From CAZVPF01 sp964628195 (GTDB lineage Bacteria > Planctomycetota > Phycisphaerae > Sedimentisphaerales > Anaerohalosphaeraceae), in contig CAZVPF010000079.1 in NCBI GenBank assembly GCA_964628195.1, positions 1-8,212 on the forward strand: a DNA stretch of 8,212 nucleotides. Reading direction: 5' to 3'. The notes beneath the pieces are model-generated. The model was given only the letters and a program-made list of their open reading frames with translations, was not told the DNA's origin and made no database searches. Made by a program: the position numbers and the translations under genes. Positions 1 to 6,442 of the stretch are shown one piece after another. The number at the start of each line of letters is the position of its first letter. Position 1 is the first letter of the stretch.

Positions 1-994
1 TGAAGAAATGGAACTGGTCGAAACCGCCTATCATGCATATATCCGAACCGAGCCTTTTGCGCGCCTGCGCAAGGTCCACATCGCCGCCCATCTCCGACGG
101 CGTAAAAGTCTCCATGGCGTCGGGTTTCATCGATGCCAAAAGTTCAAGTATGGGCATCATCCCCCCGCATGTGTGATAAGCGATTCGCTGGCCTGCCCGG
201 TGAGCGTGCTCGATAATCTCTGCATCGTAAGGCAAAACATACTCTTCGAGCAGCTTTGGTGAAATTACCGTTGAAGAAGCGTCCCCGCCGCCGAGCTCGA
301 GAACGTCATACTCAGCGCCTTCGAGCGACTTGACGAACTCAACTTTCCTGTCACGCAGTATCGACAAAAGCTCATGCACCCAGCCCGGGTCGTCATAGGT
401 CATCATGATCAGCGGCTCGATCCCGAAAAGACACGCAGCGTCCTGCCAGCAGCCCGGCTGACCGAAAATGTCAAAACTCGGGATATGCCCCCTTATTATG
501 CCTTTATCGCCGAACTGTTCGGCGTTTCGGTTGACTTCATCCACATCACAATGATACCCAGGAACATATTTACCGATAAGCTCGATGTCGCTTTTCTGCT
601 TGATAAGGTGTTCGGTAACCCAGTGCGTATATTCGTTCGAGGCAAGGCATGTTGTTAATGTGCCCCCGGGAGTTGTGATCGTGTAACGTGTTGTCGGGTA
701 CTGCAGGCCCGGCACATCATCCCACTCTATCTGCCACTGGTCGGTGACAATGAATTTGTCGTGCCAGGGGTCACTCGGGTCGGTCTCGACAAATCTTTGG
801 CCTTTACTTTCATCGGGCTTTGACGGAACAAGCCACCTGATCGCGTCCAGCCCGAACTTCTCGAAAAACTGCTCCGATGTCATACCCTCAAGGTACTTGT
901 CGAGGAAGTATTTCATGACGTGATGCGTCGTAACCGGCAGCCTGTCAGGCTTTTGCCCGTCAAGGGCACAAACAAGCCTCTCTTTTGGTGTCAT
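1..994 (-). CDS. URO-D superfamily protein (uroporphyrinogen decarboxylase / corrinoid methyltransferase-like), C-terminus cut
   Basis: The reading frame is open from an ATG at 994 to the left edge, giving 331 residues without the C-terminus. It starts MTPKERLVCALDGQKPDRLP, the typical opening of URO-D superfamily proteins, and carries HTCGG near residues 274-278. The H-x-C pair there resembles the zinc ligands of methylcobamide methyltransferases of the MtaA/CmuA type; the third ligand, a later Cys, would lie past the edge. I do not see the arginine-rich N-terminal motif of true HemE (the PRxWxMRQAGR type), so haem synthesis is unlikely. A good Shine-Dalgarno (AGGAG, 1001-1005) supports the start. 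The trxA stop is only 32 nt upstream, so the two may be co-transcribed. Such paralogs are often found in anaerobes and Planctomycetota, where they may move methyl groups between corrinoid proteins and substrates. The substrate cannot be told from sequence. Confidence 0.82.
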   Translation of the reverse strand, partial: MTPKERLVCALDGQKPDRLPVTTHHVMKYFLDKYLEGMTSEQFFEKFGLDAIRWLVPSKPDESKGQRFVETDPSDPWHDKFIVTDQWQIEWDDVPGLQYPTTRYTITTPGGTLTTCLASNEYTHWVTEHLIKQKSDIELIGKYVPGYHCDVDEVNRNAEQFGDKGIIRGHIPSFDIFGQPGCWQDAACLFGIEPLIMMTYDDPGWVHELLSILRDRKVEFVKSLEGAEYDVLELGGGDASSTVISPKLLEEYVLPYDAEIIEHAHRAGQRIAYHTCGGMMPILELLASMKPDAMETFTPSEMGGDVDLAQARKRLGSDICMIGGFDQFHFF

Positions 995-1026
995 ACCAAA
1001 CTCCTGAAAATCCGTATGGAACTATT

Positions 1027-1353
1027 CTACAATAGTCCGTCTATCGCAGCCTTGATGTCCTTTTTATTCGTAAGACCAACCCATTTCTGATCAACTTCAC
1101 CGTTGTTAAAAAGTATGATCGTCGGAATGGCGTTGATACCGAACTCGATAGCAGCGTCACGGTTATCGTCTGTGTCAACCTTGCAGACCTTTACCTTTTC
1201 CCCGTACTCGCCTGCGATTTCCTCGATCATCGGCGCCAGCATCTTGCAGGGCCCGCACCACGGCGCCCAGAAATCAACCAGAACAGGCACATCGGATTGC
1301 TTTACTGTTTCGTCAAATACGGCATCTGTTAGTTCTATGACATTTCCTGCCAT
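1027..1353 (-). CDS. trxA: Thioredoxin
   Basis: This is a complete 108-residue cytoplasmic thioredoxin, the normal length for the family. The active site WCGPC is at residues 32-36 and the cis-proline sits in AIPT (Pro77). The buried Asp before the active site is in VLVDFWAPW, and there is no signal peptide. The Shine-Dalgarno GAAAGG lies at 1361-1366 before the ATG at 1353. It passes electrons from thioredoxin reductase to disulfide-forming enzymes; ArsC at 5275-5721 belongs to the class that needs exactly this donor. One extra Cys (Cys57) is outside the active site. The gene has its own promoter at about 1390-1418 and ends 32 nt before the URO-D-like gene. Identification is firm; the link to ArsC is inference. 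Confidence 0.97.
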   Translation of the reverse strand: MAGNVIELTDAVFDETVKQSDVPVLVDFWAPWCGPCKMLAPMIEEIAGEYGEKVKVCKVDTDDNRDAAIEFGINAIPTIILFNNGEVDQKWVGLTNKKDIKAAIDGLL

Positions 1354-1389
1354 TTCAAATCCTTTCGATTAGTATTCCATTGCTCTTTA

Positions 1390-1418
1390 ATGTTAACGCC
1401 GATCGACTGTGTTGTCAA
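1390..1418 (-). promoter_or_regulatory. Sigma70-type promoter of trxA
   Basis: On the minus strand a perfect TTGACA (-35, at 1418-1413) is followed by a 17-base spacer and TAACAT (-10, at 1395-1390; 4 of 6 matches to TATAAT, including the first two and last two bases). The predicted start of transcription is near 1383, giving a leader of about 30 nt before the trxA ATG at 1353. No other promoter of this quality is visible in the 160-bp gap between ftsW and trxA. Confidence 0.65.
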
Positions 1419-1425
1419 ATCTGAT

Positions 1426-1437
1426 AAAACCGGTTTT
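1426..1437. promoter_or_regulatory. 12-bp perfect palindrome just upstream of the trxA -35 box
   Basis: The sequence AAAACCGGTTTT reads the same on both strands and lies 7 bp upstream of the trxA -35 hexamer. The position suits an activator or repressor dimer site. It could also be a weak A/T-rich upstream element, or chance, since no second copy was seen next to another gene in the window. No regulator can be named. A terminator for ftsW is less likely, because folded as a hairpin it has only four A-T pairs and no following U-run. Confidence 0.3.
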
Positions 1438-1513
1438 CAAAAGTTAAAAAAATTTGTTACCTGTGATTTGCAATTGTTCAGAAAATGCTCAATGTTTGTG
1501 CTTCAGGGAGTTT

Positions 1514-2680
1514 TTAAGCATTTTTCCTGATTATGCTAAGCAAAAGCCCCACCCCTGCCGCTGAAAGCAGCATACCGCTGCCGCCCGCGCTCACGAATGG
1601 AAGCGAGATGCCCTTTGTGGGCAATACGACGGTTACCACGCCTATATTGATAAGCGCCTGTGCTGTTATACAAATAATTATCCCCCCAGCCAGAAGTTTA
1701 CCGAACCGGTCCGGGCATTTGAGAATAACCCGTATCCCGCAAACCGCCAGTGCGGCGAACAACCCTATCACCAGCAAAGCCCCCGCAAAACCGAGTTCCT
1801 CGCAGATAACGGAAAAAATAAAATCCGTCGTATCCTCAGGCAGGTGCCCGTACTTGCACACCCCCCTGCCCAGTCCCTTGCCCCATAACCCGCCTGTGCT
1901 GATAGCTATAAGAGACTGCTGGGCCTGGTAATTCGCCGCGATCTCACTGGCCCCGGGAAAAGTTTCCGGGAAAAATCTGCCCAGAAACGCCTTGAACCGA
2001 TTTATACGAGTCGTGGAGACAAGCACCGCCGCTGCAAACGCCGGGACCACGACAGGTATAAATGTTAAAAAGTGCCAAAATTTCGCCCCACCTGCAAGGA
2101 GTATTAAAAACCCAAGAACAGCGATAAACGCAGCCGTCCCGAAATCCTGCGTTATAATCAGGGCCGTCACAGCCCCCAGGAAAAAACACGCCGGAATAAA
2201 GCCATTCAAATACCGCCTGATTCTTTCCCCTTTAATGTCCGCGTAAGCCGCCATAAAAATAACTACGCACCACTTTGCAAGCTCCGACGGCTGAAAACTC
2301 ACCGAAGCGGGCCCAAGCGGTACAAGCAGCCACCGCCTCGCATAGTTTTTCTCAACCCCGATCCCCGGAACCAGCACAAGAATAAGCAGACCCAGCGTCA
2401 GCGCCATAAGATAAGGCGTCCACGATTTATAAGCTGCTGCATGTTGAAAACTGAACCTCCGGTAATCCACCCTTGAAACCGCGTACATAACCAGCACAGC
2501 CGCCGGAAAATAAACTATCCGCTTAAGCGTGGTAAAGTTGTAGAACTCCGACGCGTCAAGAGCGCCGGTAAGCGTCGCCCCTGCCGAAAAAACAAATACA
2601 GTCCCAAGCGCCATAAGCAGCAGCACCGACGCTTCGAGCAGCAAACCTTCCTGCCTGTTTTCGTTAAGTTTAACTTCCAT
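1514..2680 (-). CDS. ftsW: Peptidoglycan glycosyltransferase FtsW (SEDS family)
   Basis: This is a 388-residue polytopic membrane protein, a normal length for FtsW, with about ten hydrophobic segments. SEDS motifs appear in order: QPSELAK at residues 130-136, QDFGTAA around 178-184, YQAQQSLIAISTGGLWGKGL at 251-270, LPEDTTDFIF at 280-289 and PTKGISLPFVSAGGS at 354-368. The invariant Asp of the PE..TDF loop (Asp286), implicated in glycan polymerisation, is present. The PTKG..LPF(I/V)S.GGS ending favours FtsW over RodA. FtsW polymerises lipid II at the division septum, usually together with a class B PBP. No division or murein gene is adjacent, so it lies outside a dcw cluster in this window. 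The frame stays open upstream to 3136, but that extension runs through the opposite-strand binding-protein gene. The ATG at 2680 is chosen because it leaves a short cytoplasmic tail before the first membrane segment; its Shine-Dalgarno is weak (GAAG). Confidence 0.93.
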   Translation of the reverse strand: MEVKLNENRQEGLLLEASVLLLMALGTVFVFSAGATLTGALDASEFYNFTTLKRIVYFPAAVLVMYAVSRVDYRRFSFQHAAAYKSWTPYLMALTLGLLILVLVPGIGVEKNYARRWLLVPLGPASVSFQPSELAKWCVVIFMAAYADIKGERIRRYLNGFIPACFFLGAVTALIITQDFGTAAFIAVLGFLILLAGGAKFWHFLTFIPVVVPAFAAAVLVSTTRINRFKAFLGRFFPETFPGASEIAANYQAQQSLIAISTGGLWGKGLGRGVCKYGHLPEDTTDFIFSVICEELGFAGALLVIGLFAALAVCGIRVILKCPDRFGKLLAGGIIICITAQALINIGVVTVVLPTKGISLPFVSAGGSGMLLSAAGVGLLLSIIRKNA

Positions 2681-2724
2681 GTTATCTACTTCGGCAAACC
2701 CTGCCTTCGGGGGTGAGATTATCC

Positions 2725-2753
2725 TTGAACAATTTCGCCGGCTAATGTACCAT
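2725..2753 (+). promoter_or_regulatory. Putative promoter of the binding-protein gene
   Basis: TTGAAC at 2725-2730, a 17-base spacer and TACCAT at 2748-2753 sit in the 100-bp divergent gap. Spacing and -10 form resemble the trxA promoter. The predicted transcription start is near 2760, about 20 nt before the ATG at 2781. Each hexamer matches consensus at only 4 of 6 positions. No convincing ftsW promoter was found on the opposite strand of this gap. Confidence 0.4.
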
Positions 2754-2769
2754 GTCAAAGATTCAATTG

Positions 2770-2776
2770 AAAGGGA
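2770..2776 (+). promoter_or_regulatory. Ribosome binding site that fixes the 2781 start
   Basis: AAAGGGA lies 4 nt before the ATG at 2781. It decides between this start and in-frame ATGs upstream (2679, 2745), which would put a charged, non-secretory stretch ahead of the lipoprotein signal peptide. Confidence 0.6.
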
Positions 2777-2780
2777 AATT

Positions 2781-3779
2781 ATGAAATCAGCGTTCCTTAA
2801 AAATGCGACACTTGCACTTACCATACTCACAGCGATATTCCTTGTCTCCTGCTCCAAACAGGACACACCAGCCCAGGACGCCAAAACCACCATCGCCGTT
2901 ATTCCAAAGGGCACAACACACGAATACTGGAAAGCGATCCACGCAGGGGCCCAAAAAGCAGCCGATGAAACCGGCGTCGAAATCATCTGGAAAGGACCGC
3001 TGAAAGAGGACGACCGCAATTCGCAGATAGAAGTCGTCGAACAGTTCGTAATCCGCGGCGTCGACGGCATCGTACTTGCCCCGCTGGACGACACCGCGCT
3101 TCGCAGACCGGTCTCCGAAGCAGTCCGCAGCGGCATCCCGGTCGTGATAATAGACTCCGCGCTTAACAGCGACGAGTTTGCAAGCTACGTCGCAACGGAC
3201 AACTTTGCAGGCGGCCAAAAGGGCGGCGAACATCTCGCGAAACTGATAAACGGCCGGGGAAAAGTTATAATGCTCCGCTACCAGGAAGGCTCGGCAAGCA
3301 CTGCCCAGCGGGAGGCCGGCTTCCTCAAAGCGATACAGCAGCACCCGGACATTGAGGTCGTAAGCTCAAACCAGTACGGCGGGGCGACCACCGAAAGCGC
3401 ATACCAGGCAAGTGAAAACTTGCTCATGTCGCTTAGAAACGACCAGGGCTGGCTCGATATCGACGGCATATTCTGCCCGAACGAGTCAACCACTTTCGGA
3501 ATGTTAAGAGCCCTGCAGGACGCGGGTTTCGCCGGGAAAATAGCGTTCGTCGGTTTCGATTCTTCCGAGGTAATGATAAAGGCACTCGAGCAGAACCAGC
3601 TTAGCGGCCTTGTACTGCAGGACCCGTTCAACATGGGCTATCTCGGCGTTAAAACAATGGTAACCAGCCTTAAAGGCGAAATGGTCGAACCTGTAATCGA
3701 CACCGGCTCGACGCTGGTAACCGCCGAGAACATGAACCAGCCGGAAATTCAAAAACTACTCCGACCGCCTCTTGAATAA
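2781..3779 (+). CDS. Periplasmic sugar-type substrate-binding lipoprotein (RbsB-like, Peripla_BP_4)
   Basis: This 332-residue protein begins with a lipoprotein signal (MKSAFLKN, a hydrophobic stretch, then lipobox L-V-S-C with Cys24). Ser follows the Cys, which in enteric Lol rules would favour the outer membrane. The rest is a two-lobe type I periplasmic binding fold: TIAVIPKGTTHEYWKAI at 37-53, GVDGIVLAPLDD at 93-104, YVATDNFAGGQKGGEHLA at 136-153, VGFDSS at 257-262 and VLQDPFNMGYLGV at 278-290. Equivalents of RbsB sugar-contact residues can be proposed at Asp126, Arg177, Asn234, Asp260 and Gln280. The Asp-Arg pair of ribose binders reads Asp-Ser here and the first-lobe aromatic pair differs, so the ligand may not be ribose. 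No transporter permease or ATPase adjoins it; it stands alone between two minus-strand units. It may serve a distant transporter or act as a sensor ligand-binder. Confidence 0.88.
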   Translation: MKSAFLKNATLALTILTAIFLVSCSKQDTPAQDAKTTIAVIPKGTTHEYWKAIHAGAQKAADETGVEIIWKGPLKEDDRNSQIEVVEQFVIRGVDGIVLAPLDDTALRRPVSEAVRSGIPVVIIDSALNSDEFASYVATDNFAGGQKGGEHLAKLINGRGKVIMLRYQEGSASTAQREAGFLKAIQQHPDIEVVSSNQYGGATTESAYQASENLLMSLRNDQGWLDIDGIFCPNESTTFGMLRALQDAGFAGKIAFVGFDSSEVMIKALEQNQLSGLVLQDPFNMGYLGVKTMVTSLKGEMVEPVIDTGSTLVTAENMNQPEIQKLLRPPLE

Positions 3780-3817
3780 AAACTTAAGAACAGCTTTTCC
3801 GCCAAAATGAGTTTTTA
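3777..3817. terminator. Possible bidirectional terminator between convergent genes
   Basis: An 8-bp perfect inverted repeat, TAAAAACT at 3777-3784 and AGTTTTTA at 3810-3817, overlaps the binding-protein stop codon and lies in the 66-bp convergent gap before the acr3 stop. A shorter TTTT/AAAA pair (3795-3798 and 3804-3807) sits inside. The A/T-rich stem would supply U-runs in both directions, but the loop is long and GC pairs are few, so the hairpin is weak. Confidence 0.28.
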
Positions 3818-3845
3818 GAGGTTCCCTGAATTATTAGAAACGCCC

Positions 3846-5024
3846 TTAATCTTTTTCAAACCACTTTCGGGTCCTCAGGCAGAACCTTACCAGCATAAGC
3901 ATTACCGGCACCTCGATAAGCACGCCTGCAACCGTCGCCAATGCCGCGCCCGATGAGAGACCGAAAAGCATAACAGCAGTTGCGATAGCAACTTCAAAAT
4001 GGTTGGAGGCCCCTATCATGGCAGACGGAGCGGCATCTTTATAGCTTAGCTTCATCAGCCGTGCCGAAACATAACCGACAGCAAAAATAACTACAGTCTG
4101 TATAAACAGCGGAACTGCGATCCACACAATAGTAAGCGGGTTGCTCAGGATTGTTTCACCTTTGAATGAAAATAACAGAACAAGGGTTATAAGCAGGGCC
4201 ACGATAGTTACCGGCGTTAAAAAATGCAGAAATTTTTCCCGAAACCAATCAATCCCTTTATTAGCAAGTATCCATTTACGGGAAAGATAGCCCGCCAGGA
4301 GAGGAAGTGCGACATAAATGGAAATAGACAGAAGCAAAGCCTGCCACGGGACGGGCAGCCGTCCTACGCCCAGAAGAAATCCCCCCAGCGGCCCGTAAAG
4401 GAAAAGCATTGCAAGGGAATTAATCGCAACCATAACCAGGGTATGCCCGTCATTACCCCTCGCAAGGTATCCCCATACCAGCACCATCGCCGTGCAGGGA
4501 GCTATCCCAAGCAGGATACAGCCGGCAAGGTAACTTCGCCAGAGCGGCACTTCCAGCATCTTCACTCCCTCGACAAGCACCACCTTGCCCACACCGTAAC
4601 TCTCGCCAACCGCCAGGTCGAGCCCGAAAGGCATTTTAACCAAATCCACCGCATCGGCGCCGATAAGGTTATAAAAAACCGTACCCAGAAAAAACATGGA
4701 TATGGCATACATTGTAAAAGGCTTTATCGCCCAGTTGATAACCAGCGTCAGGCAAACGGGCCTGAGACTTTTGCCCGCCTTGACAACCTCGCCGAAGTCA
4801 ATCTTCACCATTATAGGGTACATCATGAAAAACAAACAAACCGCAATAGGTATTGAGACAACCGGCGCCTTGTTGACATATATTGCCATACCGTCCAGGG
4901 CCCCGGCAAAACCGGGAGCAATTTTACCAAGTACGATCCCCCCGATGATACAGAGTATCACCCAGACACTTAAATAACGCTCAAAAATACTCATGCTTTT
5001 GGTGTCAGGTTTTTTGTTTTCCAT
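3846..5024 (-). CDS. acr3: ACR3-family arsenite efflux permease
   Basis: A 392-residue inner-membrane carrier that exports arsenite As(OH)3, driven by the proton gradient. It has about ten membrane segments. Family marks are MMYPIMVKIDF at 67-77, INWAIKPF at 96-103, GIAPCTAMVLVWGYLARGN at 173-191 and IGASNHFEVAIATAVMLFGL at 337-356. Cys177 is the conserved transport Cys of the fourth segment and Glu344 is the conserved Glu of the NHFE motif; both have been shown essential in studied Acr3 proteins. It is longer than the roughly 350 residues of Bacillus-type Acr3, largely through an extra segment between the third and fourth membrane spans (about residues 121-163). It is the last gene of the operon, 22 nt after the AhpD-like gene. 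Its Shine-Dalgarno is poor, which suggests re-initiation from the upstream gene. Identification is firm. Confidence 0.95.
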   Translation of the reverse strand: MENKKPDTKSMSIFERYLSVWVILCIIGGIVLGKIAPGFAGALDGMAIYVNKAPVVSIPIAVCLFFMMYPIMVKIDFGEVVKAGKSLRPVCLTLVINWAIKPFTMYAISMFFLGTVFYNLIGADAVDLVKMPFGLDLAVGESYGVGKVVLVEGVKMLEVPLWRSYLAGCILLGIAPCTAMVLVWGYLARGNDGHTLVMVAINSLAMLFLYGPLGGFLLGVGRLPVPWQALLLSISIYVALPLLAGYLSRKWILANKGIDWFREKFLHFLTPVTIVALLITLVLLFSFKGETILSNPLTIVWIAVPLFIQTVVIFAVGYVSARLMKLSYKDAAPSAMIGASNHFEVAIATAVMLFGLSSGAALATVAGVLIEVPVMLMLVRFCLRTRKWFEKD

Positions 5025-5046
5025 TTTTCAAAGCTTTCGACATTAA

Positions 5047-5250
5047 TTAACTTAAACTTTCGAGCAGTTCGTCCATCTCAGAGGCCGCCCCGCCGCGAAC
5101 CATCTTGCCGACAGACGCAGCCTGTGCTATAAGATCAGGTGAAATCCCCAGTTTTTTCGCCTTTTCGGTGTGATATTTGACACAGGGATGACAATTACAA
5201 GCAACCGAGGCGCCCAATGCGATAAGTTCTTTTGTGGTATCGTCGATCAT
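5047..5250 (-). CDS. Small AhpD-like carboxymuconolactone decarboxylase family protein
   Basis: This 67-residue protein is a minimal CMD/AhpD domain; family members are typically 100 residues or more. The CxxC is CHPC at Cys20-Cys23 in VACNCHPCVKYH. Glu8, Cys20, Cys23 and His27 reproduce the spacing of the AhpD catalytic relay (Glu118, Cys130, Cys133, His137 in Mycobacterium tuberculosis), so a thiol-disulfide role is likely rather than decarboxylation. Cys18 is an extra thiol beside the pair. There is no signal peptide, so it is cytoplasmic. The Shine-Dalgarno AAAGG is at 5261-5265. It lies 24 nt after arsC and 22 nt before acr3; small CMD proteins recur in ars operons, but their function there is not settled. 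It could relay electrons to ArsC, bind arsenite, or protect against peroxide. Confidence 0.85.
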   Translation of the reverse strand: MIDDTTKELIALGASVACNCHPCVKYHTEKAKKLGISPDLIAQAASVGKMVRGGAASEMDELLESLS

Positions 5251-5274
5251 TTTTGAATTTCCTTTCTGTCGCGG

Positions 5275-5721
5275 CTATTCGGGTCTACTGTTATCAATGC
5301 AATCCGGAAGTCTTTCAACGAAACTTTTTATCTGGTCACGCACCTTGCGGTAACAGTCAAGTTTGGCGTCTTTGCCCTCAACCTTCTCAGCCAGTTTCGG
5401 CGGATCCTCAAACGGAACATGCACAACTTCTGTTCTGCCGGCAAATACCGGGCAGTTCTCGTCGGCATGGCCGCATACGGTTATGACATAATCAAACTCC
5501 ACGTCATGCAGCTCACCCACATGCTGCGACTTTTGCCCGCTTATGTCGACACCCGCTTCTCTCATAACCTCTACCGCGCTTGGATTAAGCCCGTGCGTCT
5601 CTATCCCCGCCGAGTATGCCTCTATGCGGTCACCCCTCAAATGCCTCGCCCAGCCCTCAGCCATCTGGCTGCGGCAGGAGTTTCCGGTACACAAAAACAA
5701 CACTCTAAGTTTTTTTTTCAT
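5275..5721 (-). CDS. arsC: Arsenate reductase, thioredoxin-coupled (LMW phosphatase fold)
   Basis: This 148-residue cytoplasmic enzyme reduces arsenate to arsenite. The phosphate-binding loop is CTGNSCRS with Cys11, Cys16 and Arg17. Cys83 and Cys90, in TVCGHADENC, match Cys82 and Cys89 of the staphylococcal pI258 ArsC, which pass the disulfide outward for reduction by thioredoxin. The general acid region reads EDPP (Asp106). This places it in the thioredoxin-linked class, not the glutaredoxin class of E. coli plasmid ArsC. The start at 5721 has Shine-Dalgarno AGGAT at 5727-5731. It follows arsG by 25 nt and precedes the AhpD-like gene by 24 nt. The thioredoxin at 1027-1353 is a candidate partner. 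Its product, arsenite, is the Acr3 substrate. Confidence 0.96.
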   Translation of the reverse strand: MKKKLRVLFLCTGNSCRSQMAEGWARHLRGDRIEAYSAGIETHGLNPSAVEVMREAGVDISGQKSQHVGELHDVEFDYVITVCGHADENCPVFAGRTEVVHVPFEDPPKLAEKVEGKDAKLDCYRKVRDQIKSFVERLPDCIDNSRPE

Positions 5722-5746
5722 CGCTAATCCTATAAAAACAGGGTTA

Positions 5747-6442
5747 TCATGTATGCTTCAAACCAATAGTGTAAGCAAGGGTAAAATAAAAACCCAACAG
5801 CAGAAAAATTACCCCCGTAATTCGCCTGGCCCACAATTCAAATACCGACACCTTTGAGAATATTTTTGCCATAGCCGATGCGCTGAAAGCAAGGATAACC
5901 GCAAAAATCAACACAGGAACAGCTGTTCCAAATCCATAAATAAATGGCAGAACAATACCCGACGAGCGTTCGACCGCCAGCGGTACAAGGCTTCCGAAAA
6001 AAAGTGCGGCTGAGACAGGACAAAAAGAAAGGGCAAAAATAACACCCAGAAACAAAGCGCCCAGCAGCCCGAGTTTGTCTGCCTTTTCCTGGCACCATTT
6101 AGCTAATGGCGCTGAGCCTGATGAAAAAGACAACAAACCGAGCAGGAACATGGCGACAACTATGAGTATCGGCCCGAGCAGTTTATGCATATATTTCTGC
6201 AGCCAGTGCGAGATAACCGGCATTGAAAGCAGGCTGTTGACTATCATCACTCCAAGCAGTGTATAAGTTACAGCTCTTCCGAGGGTATAGATCAAACCGG
6301 TAATTACCACGTAAAAAGGGCTCTCTACACGTCTTCCGATAAACGAAACCGCTGCGATGTTCGTTGCCAGTGGACAGGGGCTGATCGAAGTAAGAATACC
6401 TAACCAAAAAGCCGAGATTATGGATAATACCAAACCGCTCAT
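5747..6442 (-). CDS. arsG: ArsG-like aromatic arsenical efflux permease / DsbD-CcdA-type membrane protein
   Basis: A 231-residue protein with about six membrane segments of the cytochrome c biogenesis (DsbD/CcdA) transmembrane family. Paired Cys-Pro motifs, SPCP (Cys23) and SFCP (Cys141), mark the two symmetric halves; Cys117 lies in the central loop. In CcdA/DsbD such paired cysteines carry reducing power across the membrane. In the ArsEFG system described from Shewanella putrefaciens, ArsG is the permease exporting trivalent aromatic arsenicals. The start is fixed by AGGAG at 6449-6453 and by the ATGA overlap with the arsF stop, implying translational coupling. The ArsG name rests on its place behind ArsE- and ArsF-like genes. 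A general periplasmic thiol-reduction role is the main alternative. Confidence 0.78.
   Translation of the reverse strand: MSGLVLSIISAFWLGILTSISPCPLATNIAAVSFIGRRVESPFYVVITGLIYTLGRAVTYTLLGVMIVNSLLSMPVISHWLQKYMHKLLGPILIVVAMFLLGLLSFSSGSAPLAKWCQEKADKLGLLGALFLGVIFALSFCPVSAALFFGSLVPLAVERSSGIVLPFIYGFGTAVPVLIFAVILAFSASAMAKIFSKVSVFELWARRITGVIFLLLGFYFTLAYTIGLKHT

Noticed and set aside
8..658. Plus-strand open frames at 8-262 and 374-658
   Set aside because: Both are antisense to the URO-D-like gene, whose own frame is continuous and matches its family.
1419..1513. An intrinsic terminator for ftsW
   Set aside because: No GC-rich stem followed by a U-run is present; the only symmetric element is the 12-bp palindrome, which folds weakly.
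2681..3136. N-terminal extension of FtsW to 540 residues
   Set aside because: It is antisense to the lipoprotein gene, Ser-rich and unlike any SEDS N-terminus; the ATG at 2680 gives the usual length.
2787..3344. A 185-residue minus-strand open frame
   Set aside because: Antisense shadow of the binding lipoprotein with an implausible Cys/Phe/Val-rich composition.
4224..4856. A 210-residue plus-strand open frame
   Set aside because: It lies wholly antisense to acr3, has low-complexity basic composition without a recognisable domain, and lacks a ribosome binding site.
5722..5746. A possible separate promoter or terminator before arsC
   Set aside because: The gap is only 25 nt, is filled by the ribosome binding site and a T/A-rich stretch, and shows no hairpin or promoter pair.
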